Positions 9,460 through 17,423 of a stretch of 64,000 nucleotides of DNA are shown here, piece by piece. The number at the start of each line of letters is the position of its first letter. The first letter of the stretch is position 1. Made by a program: the position numbers and the translations under genes. The stretch covers positions 744,001-808,000 of the forward strand of contig NZ_FXBA01000001.1 in the NCBI RefSeq assembly GCF_900177705.1, in the 5' to 3' direction. This DNA is from Fibrobacter sp. UWB15. Lineage in GTDB: Bacteria > Fibrobacterota > Fibrobacteria > Fibrobacterales > Fibrobacteraceae. Below the pieces are notes generated by a model. It ran no database searches. It saw nothing but the letters and a program-made list of their open reading frames with translations, and was not told the DNA's origin.

Positions 9460-9978
9460 TTACTGGTTTGCGGCAACAAATCCGTCGGCAATCAGCAATT
9501 CCATGGCACTCTGGCGAGCAGCTGTCACGCCGGGACCGTTACCCAGGGGCATGGGATTGTTCCAGCTGATAGAAGCCTTCCATACGGGCTTCTTTTCTTC
9601 GATAGAGTACAGGACCAGTTCTTCTTCAAAGCTGGACAGGGCTGCGTTGTAAAGATTCACCTTGGTGAAATTCTGGACAAGGAGGAATTCGGCCTGCTGT
9701 TCCTTGGCAAAATCAGCCACAGGGCTTTCACTCAACGAAAGCGAGCTCTTGTCCTGAACGAAGGCCTTGGCCACAACGCCGTGGGTGTTGAGGGTGTCTG
9801 TCATAGTGGTGGTCACCGAATTTGCGAAATCGGAAACTTCCTTGTGCGATTCAGAAACTACAACGACTGTCTTGCCCTTCAGGGGATATGCCTTGTCAAA
9901 ATTGGACATTTTTTGAATTGCGGGAGCGCAAGAGCAGAGCAGGAACGCTGCAAACAGAAGCGTGATTAGTTTTTTCAT
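9460..9978 (-). CDS. Small lipoprotein of unknown function
   Basis: 172 residues with a lipoprotein signal (lipobox L-L-C-S-C, Cys at about residue 18). The mature part is a mixed alpha/beta domain without a motif I know. Its start codon overlaps the stop of the upstream lipoprotein gene (TAATG), so the two are translationally coupled. The mature part ends in an Ala-rich helix. Both lipoproteins probably form one envelope function, which I cannot name. Confidence 0.75.
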   Translation of the reverse strand: MKKLITLLFAAFLLCSCAPAIQKMSNFDKAYPLKGKTVVVVSESHKEVSDFANSVTTTMTDTLNTHGVVAKAFVQDKSSLSLSESPVADFAKEQQAEFLLVQNFTKVNLYNAALSSFEEELVLYSIEEKKPVWKASISWNNPMPLGNGPGVTAARQSAMELLIADGFVAANQ

Positions 9979-10520
9979 TATTTCTCCTCTTTTAAGATTG
10001 AATTTTCGTGGAAGTCCTTGATGATTCCTTTGACGAACTCACTTTGTGCCCAAAGTTCGTGACCGGTTGTTTTCAAGATTGCCTTCCAGGCGACCTTGCC
10101 TGTGCTGCAGTCGTACATGACCGAGGTGTATTCAACTTCACTGGAACCGCCCATGATCATGCCGGTGGAAGCATCGTACTGCGTGGTTTGAGATTTTCCA
10201 GACACCCAGGTGTGCATTAGGTAGGAATCTCCACATTGCTCAAAAAGAGACTTGGGTTTGACAGGTTCCAGAGCAAGAGCTTCGTTCTTTTTGTATTCAA
10301 TTTCGAGATTGTTTTTCTGCGCGTCGTGCTGCCAAATGGAATCGAGTTTGGTGGTGTAGCCGGAGTATGCCTTCTGTTCGTCGACAAGAATCCATAGCTT
10401 CTTGCCGTTGATATCGAGGCCTGGGACGGAATTTCGCTCGATTTTTGTTCCTGCGCAACCGGCGAGGATAGCAACAATAGCCAATACCGCGAGAGCCGGT
10501 ATAAGCAAATGATTTCTCAT
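9978..10520 (-). CDS. Lipoprotein of unknown function, first of a coupled pair
   Basis: 180 residues; signal ending in lipobox I-L-A-G-C (Cys about residue 22). The ribosome binding site AAGGAG precedes the start. The mature domain contains T-Q-Y-D-A-S-T-G-M-I-M-G-G and K-V-A-W-K-A-I-L-K-T-T-G strands. The end of the sister protein, which has K-P-V-W-K-A-S-I-S-W, looks similar there, hinting at distant relationship between the two. No function recognised. Confidence 0.75.
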   Translation of the reverse strand: MRNHLLIPALAVLAIVAILAGCAGTKIERNSVPGLDINGKKLWILVDEQKAYSGYTTKLDSIWQHDAQKNNLEIEYKKNEALALEPVKPKSLFEQCGDSYLMHTWVSGKSQTTQYDASTGMIMGGSSEVEYTSVMYDCSTGKVAWKAILKTTGHELWAQSEFVKGIIKDFHENSILKEEK

Positions 10521-10723
10521 TTTGTACTCCTTATTAGTTTTGAAAAAATGCCAAACACTCTGTATTGCAATATATATTATAAAAAAAACAAGTGTCTAAC
10601 ATTTGTTTATGAAAACATGGATAAATTGTAAACTTTTGTTGCTTTCCACGCCGGCTTTATTGAATAAACTGTCCGCAACAGGCTTTAGAGTTATATATTT
10701 AAGCCATAGAATCGAGGTGTGAT

Positions 10724-11356
10724 ATGGACAATGAACTGACGCTTCTGATAGGGAAAGATGAAAAAATCCTGTATGCCGGCAAGCCCGACAAGAGGTGCTT
10801 CATTTTTGAATGCATTTTCAATCCGATGCTCCCGTTCGCGCTCGTCTGGGGATTTTTCGACATGTTCTTTATCGGGACTGCCTTTTCTTCGGACCAGTCG
10901 GACCAAGTGGCCTACTTTATTGTCCCCTTCATGGCGCTCCACCTGATGCCCGTATGGATTTACCTGGGCGGGGCGCTGCTCTCGTTCAGACGGTACCGCA
11001 ATAAGGCCTACATCGTTACGGATAAAGGAATCTACGCTTCCGGAGGTGTCTTTGCTAGGACTTACCAGTCAAAGCCTTTCGCGGAACTTTCGCACGTAGA
11101 TTTGCACCGCGGCATTTTTGACCAGTGGTTTGGCGTGGGCGATATCATCACGACCTCGGCCCAGGCGAACCCGGCAACGCTGAACGGGCGAGGAAGGTCG
11201 ACTAATGCGGGCATTTCCATAGACAGCATTGCCAACTATGCGGAAGTGTACAAGCTCGTGAAAAAGCTGCAAGAAGACATCTACACCGACGTGATGTACC
11301 CGAACGACTTGCGCCCTGCCGAGAACCGCGGGTATAAAACCAGGTATCGCGGGTAA
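10724..11356 (+). CDS. Membrane protein with bacterial PH-like domain
   Basis: 210 residues. Starts with a short motif typical of YdbS/YdbT-like proteins (E-K-I-L-Y-A-G-K-P), has two membrane helices (about residues 32-52 and 65-90), and then a strand-rich section beginning R-N-K-A-Y-I-V-T-D-K-G-I-Y that is the hallmark of the bPH domain. Function in this family is mostly unknown, possibly envelope stress or membrane scaffolding. It converges on the acetolactate decarboxylase gene, whose displaced tail ends 11 bp beyond its stop. Confidence 0.7.
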   Translation: MDNELTLLIGKDEKILYAGKPDKRCFIFECIFNPMLPFALVWGFFDMFFIGTAFSSDQSDQVAYFIVPFMALHLMPVWIYLGGALLSFRRYRNKAYIVTDKGIYASGGVFARTYQSKPFAELSHVDLHRGIFDQWFGVGDIITTSAQANPATLNGRGRSTNAGISIDSIANYAEVYKLVKKLQEDIYTDVMYPNDLRPAENRGYKTRYRG

Positions 11357-11366
11357 ACCTGTTTGT

Positions 11367-11473
11367 TTAGGAATCCGCTGGGTTTTCCTGCTCCACTTTC
11401 TTGACATCCTTCTGGGAAACCTTTGTCAAGGTGTATGTATCGAAGGACGCTTCCCAGGGAAGCTGCATTTCTA
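11367..11473 (-). pseudogene. alsD: Out-of-frame C-terminal tail of acetolactate decarboxylase
   Basis: Directly after the TAG stop of the gene at 11471 the -1 frame stays open to a TAA at 11367-11369 and reads I-E-M-Q-L-P-W-E-A-S-F-D-T-Y-T-L-T-K followed by a charged end. That resembles the C-terminal strand of AlsD/BudA proteins (as I recall, BudA has Q-L-P-R-T-G-Q-F here). The shift lies at or near the A-run AAAA/TAG; one more A would join the two parts. Either a real one-base deletion or a sequencing error. Confidence 0.7.
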
Positions 11474-12109
11474 TTTTAGAAGAATGGCCGTTCCGTTTTT
11501 TATGATAATGTTAAAAACGTGCCCGCCCTTACTCCGGTCATCGGAGATAAAGTGAAAATGCCACCCGGTCGCGTTGATTCCCGCCATGTAATCGGGGTAG
11601 TACAGGCAAACTAATGTGCCCGGGATGTTTGAAAAAGTGAAAGATTTCTGGTTTAAGTCGAGGATGTCCTTGAGCTCCACGTGCTGGCTTTTCAAACCGT
11701 TTTCGGAGCGGGCGTCCACCTTCTCGAAGAACCCGTCAATTCGCACCATGTGCATGCTGTTCAGCCCGAAGCCCTCCTCGATTTTCAGGTCCATAAGGTT
11801 CTTCAGCGCGTTTATGCTTTCGACAGTGCCGGTTTCAAATTTCTTTGACCCCTTCAAGAAAGAAACGGACGCGAAGGGTACCCCGCAGTCAGGGGGAGTC
11901 TCCGTCACCGTCCCGTTGTCGGAAGCCCTGTAGCAGTGGCCGTCCACGACAATCATCTCGCCATCGACGTTTTCGAAGGTCCCGAGCCCCGTATCGCCGT
12001 TTGCAAGCAAGTCCCGTACCGCTACGACCTTCCGAGTGTAGCCCAGAAGTAGCGCGTTCAAGGTCGAAACCTGGTACATTTTTCCGAAGTTTGAGTCTTG
12101 TGTGGTCAT
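11471..12109 (-). CDS. alsD: Alpha-acetolactate decarboxylase, 3'-truncated by frameshift
   Basis: 212 residues in this frame, about 35 fewer than the reconstructed protein. AlsD converts 2-acetolactate to acetoin. The zinc-binding signature G-W-H-F-H-F-I-S-D-D-R-S-K-G-G-H is intact (His residues at about 184, 186 and 197), as is the N-terminal G-L-G-T-F-E-N-V-D-G-E-M motif. The protein stops early at a TAG after N-G-T-A-I-L-L-K; the missing strand is encoded in the -1 frame just downstream. Whether the truncated product is active is unclear. No acetolactate synthase gene lies beside it. It overlaps the start-side neighbour (GNAT gene) by 4 bp. Confidence 0.82.
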   Translation of the reverse strand: MTTQDSNFGKMYQVSTLNALLLGYTRKVVAVRDLLANGDTGLGTFENVDGEMIVVDGHCYRASDNGTVTETPPDCGVPFASVSFLKGSKKFETGTVESINALKNLMDLKIEEGFGLNSMHMVRIDGFFEKVDARSENGLKSQHVELKDILDLNQKSFTFSNIPGTLVCLYYPDYMAGINATGWHFHFISDDRSKGGHVFNIIIKNGTAILLK

Positions 12110-12576
12110 GTGGAGTACCTAAGAATGATGGGCGTGGGCGATAGTATTTTCTTCATCCGAGTGCATTCGAAGACGCCGGATTGGTGAGTTTTTTCGCTGG
12201 CACTCTTGTAACCGAGTTTTTCGTAAAAGCCGACCGCCTCGATGCGGCTGTCGATGACGATCTGCTTGTAGCCGCATTCGGCAATCCACTTTTCGGCTTC
12301 GCGCACGGCCATGGCGCCGAGCTTCTGTCCGCGATATTCCGGCAGAACGACCACGCGGCCGATGGTTGCCGTGTCTGCGTCAATTTCATAGAAACGGCAG
12401 GTGGCAACCGGATATTCGTCATCCAGCAAGACAATGTACTTGGTGCCGTCGCCGTCGTGCTCGTCGAACTCCTCGCGGAGCGAAATGTGGTGCTGCCGGT
12501 TCATGCCCTGGATGCGCACGCTGTACGCACCCGCACGTTGCCATTCTTCTGTTGCTCGGAGAACTTTGATATCCAT
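12106..12576 (-). CDS. GNAT-family N-acetyltransferase
   Basis: 156 residues. The acetyl-CoA binding motif A is clear: V-V-L-P-E-Y-R-G-Q-K-L-G-A-M-A-V-R-E-A (about residues 77-95), followed by the late strand and Y-E-K-L-G-Y-K typical of the fold. Transfers an acetyl group from acetyl-CoA to an amine; the substrate cannot be told. Its stop overlaps the alsD start by 4 bp, implying one transcript, and the L,D-transpeptidase gene ends 7 bp upstream. Confidence 0.88.
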   Translation of the reverse strand: MDIKVLRATEEWQRAGAYSVRIQGMNRQHHISLREEFDEHDGDGTKYIVLLDDEYPVATCRFYEIDADTATIGRVVVLPEYRGQKLGAMAVREAEKWIAECGYKQIVIDSRIEAVGFYEKLGYKSASEKTHQSGVFECTRMKKILSPTPIILRYST

Positions 12577-12582
12577 AGTGGA

Positions 12583-13023
12583 TTAAGGTAGAATTGTTAT
12601 CGGCGTGCCGTCCTTGACGGCGGCGTAGATTTCTTCGATTTCGTCGTTGGTGACCGCGATGCAGCCGGCGGTCCAGTCTTTCCACCTGTGCCAGAATTTA
12701 AAGAGGAACGCCGGAACTTTGTTCGGGTAGCCGTGGATCATGATGTCGCCGCCGGGCTCGTAGTTGCCTTCTTTCGCGGCCTTGATTTGCTTCGCATTCG
12801 GGTACGAAATTCGGAGCGATAAATGAAATTTGCTTTTGGGGTTGTGAAGCACGATGGTGTAGTCGCCTTCGGGCGTCTTGTTGTCACCGGACTTGACCTT
12901 CGCTCCGATCGGATTCTTGCCCAAAGAAATTCTGTACGTTTTGACGGTATTCTCGCCATTGCGCAAGTGCATCTGGCGCTTCGCTTTTTCTACAAGAATG
13001 TTGTCGATAGGTGAGGAGAGCAT
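12583..13023 (-). CDS. L,D-transpeptidase (YkuD family), copy 1, no signal peptide
   Basis: 146 residues. YkuD fold: G-D-Y-T-I then M-I-H-G-Y-P-N-K and the catalytic cysteine in W-T-A-G-C-I-A-V-T-N (about residue 124), with the His of M-I-H-G (about 100) as partner. Such enzymes cross-link peptidoglycan or attach proteins to it. Unusually, the protein begins directly with the domain (MLSSPIDNILVEKAKRQM) and an in-frame TAA lies two codons upstream, so no export signal can be added. A paralogue of very similar sequence lies at 14051, with a toxin-antitoxin pair between. Confidence 0.85.
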   Translation of the reverse strand: MLSSPIDNILVEKAKRQMHLRNGENTVKTYRISLGKNPIGAKVKSGDNKTPEGDYTIVLHNPKSKFHLSLRISYPNAKQIKAAKEGNYEPGGDIMIHGYPNKVPAFLFKFWHRWKDWTAGCIAVTNDEIEEIYAAVKDGTPITILP

Positions 13024-13059
13024 GGGTTATTATGAAATTTAAATAAAAAAGAGGGGGAA

Positions 13060-13170
13060 GCCTCCCCACCACCTAAAGGTGGCCATGTACACTAAGGCCT
13101 AAAGGCCAAGTGTCCAAAGGTCGTTACAGCCCCATGTCATCCCCGCGAAGGCGGGGATCTCCATTGGGCT
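13060..13170. repeat. Cluster of intergenic palindromes, one REP-like
   Basis: Within the 260-bp gap are CCACC-TAAA-GGTGG, the nested palindrome CACT..GGCC-TAAA-GGCC..AGTG, and at 13139-13158 ATCCCCGC-GAAG-GCGGGGAT, whose flanks (AGCCC / GGGCT) extend the stem to about 13128-13170. The last resembles REP-type palindromes found in many copies in other genomes. No gene is visible in 13024-13284. Confidence 0.6.
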
Positions 13171-13284
13171 TCCGCTTCCCCTTCGCCCTAAAACCCCAAA
13201 AAATTACATAATTTATCAATGAGGTTGCTTTTAGGTGTGTTTTTGTGTATATTTGGTATGTAATGAAACCTAAAGAGGCGTTTT

Positions 13285-13623
13285 ATGTCGCAAACAACAT
13301 TCAGTATTAGGATGGAATCGGATCTTAAAAAAGAGTTCGATGAATTGTGCGAAGAATTCGGCATGTCTATGACGACGGCTATTAATGTCTTCGCTCGTGC
13401 TGTTGTGCGTGAACGTCGAATTCCGTTTGAGGTTTCTTCCGCAACTGTTCCGCAGTTTGTTGCAGAACGTCGTGCTTTTTATGATGCTTCTGGCCGGACA
13501 GTGGCCGGCAGGATGCTGAATACCATGCAGCAACTTTCCGCCGATGCGGCTCGTGCTGGTGCTTCTGAAATGTCCTTGGACGAAATTAATGCTGAAATCG
13601 ATGCGGCAAGGAATGGTCGATGA
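13285..13623 (+). CDS. RelB/DinJ-type antitoxin
   Basis: 112 residues. The N-terminus, T-T-F-S-I-R-M-E-S-D-L-K-K-E-F-D-E-L-C followed by G-M-S-M-T-T-A-I-N-V-F-A-R-A-V, is the ribbon-helix-helix DNA-binding domain of RelB/DinJ antitoxins. The C-terminal half is the toxin-binding tail. The gene overlaps the PIN toxin gene by 4 bp (ATGA), the usual order for an antitoxin that also represses its own operon. Confidence 0.85.
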   Translation: MSQTTFSIRMESDLKKEFDELCEEFGMSMTTAINVFARAVVRERRIPFEVSSATVPQFVAERRAFYDASGRTVAGRMLNTMQQLSADAARAGASEMSLDEINAEIDAARNGR

Positions 13624-14027
13624 AGCTTTATGCTGTAATCGATACGAATGTTCTTGTGTCTGCTTTTTTGAAATGGGATTCTGTTCCAGGTTTCGTTTTG
13701 CAGGCTGTATTTGATGGGCGGATTGTTCCTGTTTTGAATGAAGAAATTCTTGAGGAATATAGGGTTGTTCTCAACAGACCTAAATTCGGATTTTCGCCTG
13801 TAAGAATCGCTGAAACTTTGTTGCAAATCAATCGCCTTTGCGTGATGGAATCTGACTTGGTTGAAATTCGCGAATCGATGCCGGACCCTAAGGACATTGT
13901 TTTTTATGCAGTCGCGTTAGCACACGGCAAAACAGTCGAAACGCATCTTGTGACGGGAAATGTTAAGCATTTCCCTGAGACACCTGTTGTTGTCACGCCC
14001 CGGCAGATGCTTGATTTGTTAGGGTAG
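13620..14027 (+). CDS. PIN-domain toxin (putative ribonuclease)
   Basis: 135 residues, COG1569-like PIN domain. Conserved acids of the metal site: D in V-I-D-T-N-V-L-V-S-A (about residue 8), E in E-E-I-L-E-E-Y, and D in M-P-D-P-K-D-I-V-F-Y-A-V-A (about 84-88). PIN toxins cut RNA and are blocked by the partner antitoxin. Coupled to the antitoxin gene through a 4-bp overlap. Confidence 0.85.
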   Translation: MKLYAVIDTNVLVSAFLKWDSVPGFVLQAVFDGRIVPVLNEEILEEYRVVLNRPKFGFSPVRIAETLLQINRLCVMESDLVEIRESMPDPKDIVFYAVALAHGKTVETHLVTGNVKHFPETPVVVTPRQMLDLLG

Positions 14028-14050
14028 GGCTCCGCCCTAAAAGCCAGCTT

Positions 14051-14491
14051 CTAAGGCGTGATGGTTATCGGAGTTCCGTCCTTGACGGCGTCGTAGATTT
14101 CTTCGATTTCGTCGTTCGTGACGGCGATGCAACCTGCGGTCCAGTCTTTCCACTTGTGCCAGAATTTAAAGAGGAATGCGGGAATCTTGTTCGGGTAGCC
14201 GTGAATCATGATGTCGCCACTGGGCTTGTAGTTGCCTTCTTTTGCGGCCTTGATTTGCTCTGCGTTCGGGTACGAAATTCGGAGCGATAAATGGAAAATG
14301 CTCTTGGGATTGTGTCTTTCGATGGTGTAGTCGCCTTCGGGCGTCTTGTTGTCGCCGGACTTGACCTTCGCACCCACGGGATTCTTGCCAAGCGAAATCC
14401 TGTACGTCTTGACAACGTTCTCGCCGTTGCACAACTGCATTTGGCGCTTCGCTTTTTCTACAAGAATGTTGTCGATAGGTGAGGAGAGCAT
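14051..14491 (-). CDS. L,D-transpeptidase (YkuD family), copy 2, no signal peptide
   Basis: 146 residues, aligning without gaps to copy 1 at 12583, with long stretches of identical DNA as well as protein. Both begin MLSSPIDNILVEKAKRQM. Catalytic motifs M-I-H-G-Y-P-N-K and W-T-A-G-C-I-A-V-T-N are intact, and most differences are conservative or third-position changes, so both copies look functional and of fairly recent common origin. It too lacks an export signal. Confidence 0.85.
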   Translation of the reverse strand: MLSSPIDNILVEKAKRQMQLCNGENVVKTYRISLGKNPVGAKVKSGDNKTPEGDYTIERHNPKSIFHLSLRISYPNAEQIKAAKEGNYKPSGDIMIHGYPNKIPAFLFKFWHKWKDWTAGCIAVTNDEIEEIYDAVKDGTPITITP

Positions 14492-14691
14492 GAGTTGAAA
14501 TGTAGTTTTTTTTAGAATACATTGAAAAAATTCAAGGCCGGGAAGGTGTAGTTGACAAAATAGGCTGTTGTTTTAGCGTTTTGCTTGGTTTTTATGTGAA
14601 AAAGAGGGCTGTTAGGCTTTAACTTGCGGTTTCTACCTAGGATGGGTTTGCACATCAAATTTGAATAATGTATATTATAAGGGAGGTTTAT

Positions 14692-14883
14692 ATGGAAGAT
14701 CTAGTTCTGACAATACCGACCCAGGACTTGGGCATCATGGAAACTCTGGCGACTCGTATGGGATGGACCGTGCGGTCTAAACGTAGCATTGTCCAGAAAT
14801 TCATTGATTCGTGCCCCAAGACTCCGATGATGACCGACGAAGAAATCGCAGCCGAAGTCAACGCGGTCCGTTACGGGAAATGA
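14692..14883 (+). CDS. Small antitoxin of the second PIN pair
   Basis: 63 residues from the ATG at 14692, chosen because GGGAGG lies just upstream (about 14681-14686); an in-frame ATG at 14668 has none. N-terminus M-E-D-L-V-L-T-I-P-T-Q-D, middle M-G-W-T-V-R-S-K-R-S, end T-D-E-E-I-A-A-E-V-N-A-V-R-Y-G-K, the last being a common antitoxin tail. It overlaps the PIN gene by 4 bp (ATGA). Assignment rests on size, tail and position. Confidence 0.75.
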   Translation: MEDLVLTIPTQDLGIMETLATRMGWTVRSKRSIVQKFIDSCPKTPMMTDEEIAAEVNAVRYGK

Positions 14884-15287
14884 AAGTCCTTTTCGACACA
14901 AACCTGTGGATATCCTTTATGATAGGCAAGCGTCTGTCCACGCTTGCTGATGTTTTATGCCGTAACGATGTTCATGTGTATATGAGCGAGCGGTTGTTGG
15001 AAGAAATTCAGACCGTCATCGCTCGACCGAAATTCGATGCCATCATTTCTGCGGAATCTCGGCAAGCATTCCAAGACATGGTCGATAATGTTTGCTATTG
15101 GACTCCGATTACCATCCAGGCAAAATCGCCCATCAGGGATATTAAGGATATCTTCATTCTTTCTATGGCGGAAAGTGTCCCTGTAGATTGCATCGTGAGC
15201 GGTGACAAGGATTTAACAGAGTTGAAAAGTCATGCAGGAATTCCAATTCTTCAGTATTCGGAATTTCTGAATAAAATTGATAACTGA
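14880..15287 (+). CDS. PIN-domain toxin of the second pair
   Basis: 135 residues. Metal-site acids: D in V-L-F-D-T-N-L-W-I-S (about residue 6), E in E-R-L-L-E-E-I, D-I-K-D-I-F-I-L-S-M-A (about 90-93) and D in V-S-G-D-K-D-L (about 112-114). This is the same COG1569-like group as the toxin at 13620 but clearly diverged, so the two pairs are not a recent duplication of each other. Probable RNA-cleaving toxin. Confidence 0.85.
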   Translation: MKVLFDTNLWISFMIGKRLSTLADVLCRNDVHVYMSERLLEEIQTVIARPKFDAIISAESRQAFQDMVDNVCYWTPITIQAKSPIRDIKDIFILSMAESVPVDCIVSGDKDLTELKSHAGIPILQYSEFLNKIDN

Positions 15288-15382
15288 ATTGTAAATTGGC
15301 TTACTTTTCAAACCAGTTTTGAAAATGTGATGATGCAGTGATTGAACTCGCTGAAAAGCTCAAGGCTGAAATGGTGTAAAAA

Positions 15383-15408
15383 AACGCCCAGGTTTTGAAC
15401 CTGGACGC
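15383..15408. repeat. Hairpin, copy of the one at 17424
   Basis: AACGCCCAGG then TTTTGA then ACCTGGACGCT: a hairpin identical but for one base to that at 17424. Here the T-run after it has degenerated (CTCCAATTTC). It ends the 160-bp gap before the accessory unit at 15449-17276. Confidence 0.6.
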
Positions 15409-15448
15409 TCCAATTTCATGAAAAAGATGTAAGTTTAGAGATGGTCCA

Positions 15449-16069
15449 ATGCTATATCCGAACAGGAACGACGAAATGTGCCTTAAGATGACTCGTGTAG
15501 AATCTGATGAAAAATCTGTTGAGACCAACATTCTTGAACCGGTTATGAATGCCGTCAAGAATCGTTACGAGCATATCCTTAAGGATTTTTACCCATCGTG
15601 GGGATCCGTCGGTTTTACAGAACGAAATCTAACTCATAATTTCTGTGCACAGTACGAAGCCTTATCTGATAATGAAGATTTAGTTGTTTGGCAAGAAGCT
15701 CCCGTTAAATACACCAAAGAACACGTTGATTCTTTAATTATTGATGAAGGCACTGCTTTTATGATTGAGGCAAAACGGATTATGACCAAGAGCGAGGTCG
15801 ATTCCATCAAAGCTGACGTAGAACGTATGGAAAAAATCGCAAACACATCCGAAGAAAAACTCAAGGGAATTAAAAATGTCAAACATCTTTATATTGTGGT
15901 TGTTGCCGATTTCTGGCGGACAGGAAAAACTGAAAAGGAACAATATTTAATTGATTTTAAAAGGGAAATGATTGAAAATGGCTTAACTCTACTTGACGAA
16001 AAGACGGTTCGTCAAAATCAATCTTGCGAAGAGTACAATCTTTTATGTGCGTTCAAAAAGGTGAGGTAG
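15449..16069 (+). CDS. Hypothetical protein with nuclease-like D...EAK motif
   Basis: 206 residues (ATG 15449; the ATG at 15476, with AGGA before it, is an alternative start). No named family recognised. The segment V-D-S-L-I-I-D-E-G-T-A-F-M-I-E-A-K-R (about 91-108) gives a D, then E-x-K on a following strand, as in PD-(D/E)XK nucleases; a later strand L-Y-I-V-V-V-A-D-F follows. This is suggestive, not proof. AT-rich with less selected codon use than the housekeeping genes around it. The next gene starts 10 bp after its stop, so the two form a unit. Confidence 0.6.
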   Translation: MLYPNRNDEMCLKMTRVESDEKSVETNILEPVMNAVKNRYEHILKDFYPSWGSVGFTERNLTHNFCAQYEALSDNEDLVVWQEAPVKYTKEHVDSLIIDEGTAFMIEAKRIMTKSEVDSIKADVERMEKIANTSEEKLKGIKNVKHLYIVVVADFWRTGKTEKEQYLIDFKREMIENGLTLLDEKTVRQNQSCEEYNLLCAFKKVR

Positions 16070-16079
16070 TTTGTTGTCT

Positions 16080-17276
16080 ATGCGTGTTTTTATAACAATG
16101 CTTTTGTTTTCCGTACTTTGCTCCTTTGCTTCTCACAGGGCAATTGTTGATGCAAACGTACTGAATGTCAGAAAAACTTCTTCTGTAAACTCTGCGGTTA
16201 TTGAAAAACTTCCAAAAGAAACAGAAGTCTTTGTTGATACGTGCAGCAACGGCTTTTGCAAGATTAAATATGGTTCTATTACAGGATACGCAAGCGAAAA
16301 GTATCTGGTCATTAAACAGGAACAGGATTCCCCTAAAAAAAGATCTGAAGATGCTTGGGGCTTGCTTGTTTTCGCCTTGATTTGTTTTGTGGTTGCTGAA
16401 TTTGGATTTAGAAAAAAGATAGGTTGCATTTCTGCGGGTGCTGTAGTTCTTGCATTAATATCAATTTATGTTTTCTTGGATGAGTCTAATATAGAGGGAA
16501 AATATAAATTATTTTTATTGTTCCTTGTGGTTGTTGTAGTTGGTTACAGAAATTTCAAAAGTAGGAATCCTCGTGAAAGAAACAATTTTGCGAATGATTT
16601 GAAAGATTACTTGATATTGCTTTTAAAATGGCTTGCGCTGCCATTTGAAATTCTGAATGCTTTTTCTGATTCTGTAAAAAAAACTGATAATACAAAATCA
16701 CAAGCGAAAAAAGATATGAAAAAAATTGAAAAAAAAGAAGTTATGTATTGTAAATGGCATTCCAATGAATTGAATCAAGACTTTTATGGAGTGTTCGCAA
16801 AGTACACCAGCACATCACAAATAAATAAAACATTTGAACGTCAGTACGGCAAGGGTTTCATACGGAATTCAACCTGTTCAAAAGATTGCCCAAATTGGTA
16901 TGAAATTGGCGAGGGAAAAGAAGTAGTGTATTGCAAATGGCATTCCAATGAATTGAATCAAGACTTTTATGGAATGTTCGCAAAGTACACCAGCACATCA
17001 CAAATAAATAAAACATTTGAACGTCAGTACGGCAAGGGTTCCATACGGAATTCAACCTGTTCAAAAGATTGCCCAAATTGGTATGAAATTGGCGAGGGAA
17101 AAGAAGTAGTGTATTGCAAATGGCATTCCAATGAATTGAATCAAGACTTTTATGGAGTGTTCGCAAAGTACACCAGCACATCACAAATAAATAAAACATT
17201 TGAACGTCAGTACGGCAAGGGTTCCATACGGAATTCAACCTGTTCAAAAGATTGTCCAAATTGGTATGGAACTTAG
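16080..17276 (+). CDS. SH3-domain membrane protein with three 61-residue C-terminal repeats
   Basis: 398 residues from the ATG at 16080. A signal peptide (MRVFITMLLFSVLCSFASH) leads into a bacterial SH3 domain (V-D-A-N-V-L-N-V-R-K-T-S-S-V-N-S, then G-Y-A-S-E-K-Y-L), followed by three hydrophobic helices (about 95-165), a charged linker, and three tandem 61-residue repeats to the C-terminus. Each repeat has C-x2-H (Y-C-K-W-H-S) and, 39 residues later, C-x3-C (T-C-S-K-D-C-P-N-W-Y), so a metal-binding or disulfide-bonded module is possible. SH3 domains of this kind often bind peptidoglycan. Whole-protein function unknown. Confidence 0.7.
   Translation: MRVFITMLLFSVLCSFASHRAIVDANVLNVRKTSSVNSAVIEKLPKETEVFVDTCSNGFCKIKYGSITGYASEKYLVIKQEQDSPKKRSEDAWGLLVFALICFVVAEFGFRKKIGCISAGAVVLALISIYVFLDESNIEGKYKLFLLFLVVVVVGYRNFKSRNPRERNNFANDLKDYLILLLKWLALPFEILNAFSDSVKKTDNTKSQAKKDMKKIEKKEVMYCKWHSNELNQDFYGVFAKYTSTSQINKTFERQYGKGFIRNSTCSKDCPNWYEIGEGKEVVYCKWHSNELNQDFYGMFAKYTSTSQINKTFERQYGKGSIRNSTCSKDCPNWYEIGEGKEVVYCKWHSNELNQDFYGVFAKYTSTSQINKTFERQYGKGSIRNSTCSKDCPNWYGT
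16734..17270 (+). repeat. Three tandem 183-bp coding repeats, nearly identical
   Basis: Units begin at 16734, 16917 and 17100 with an exact 183-bp period (61 codons). They differ at only a few bases, including synonymous sites, so the expansion is recent. The last unit is cut short at N-W-Y-G-T and the stop. Confidence 0.9.
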
Positions 17277-17423
17277 AAAAGACCTATGTAGGCCTTCAAT
17301 CATCCTACGTTTCGTTGAGTCAAGTTGTTATTCAAAATAAAAAAGTCGCTTTCTGAAGAGTTTATACTTCGATGCTTATTTTGACATTTAAACTAACTTT
17401 TTTAGGGGAACACGAAACAAAAA

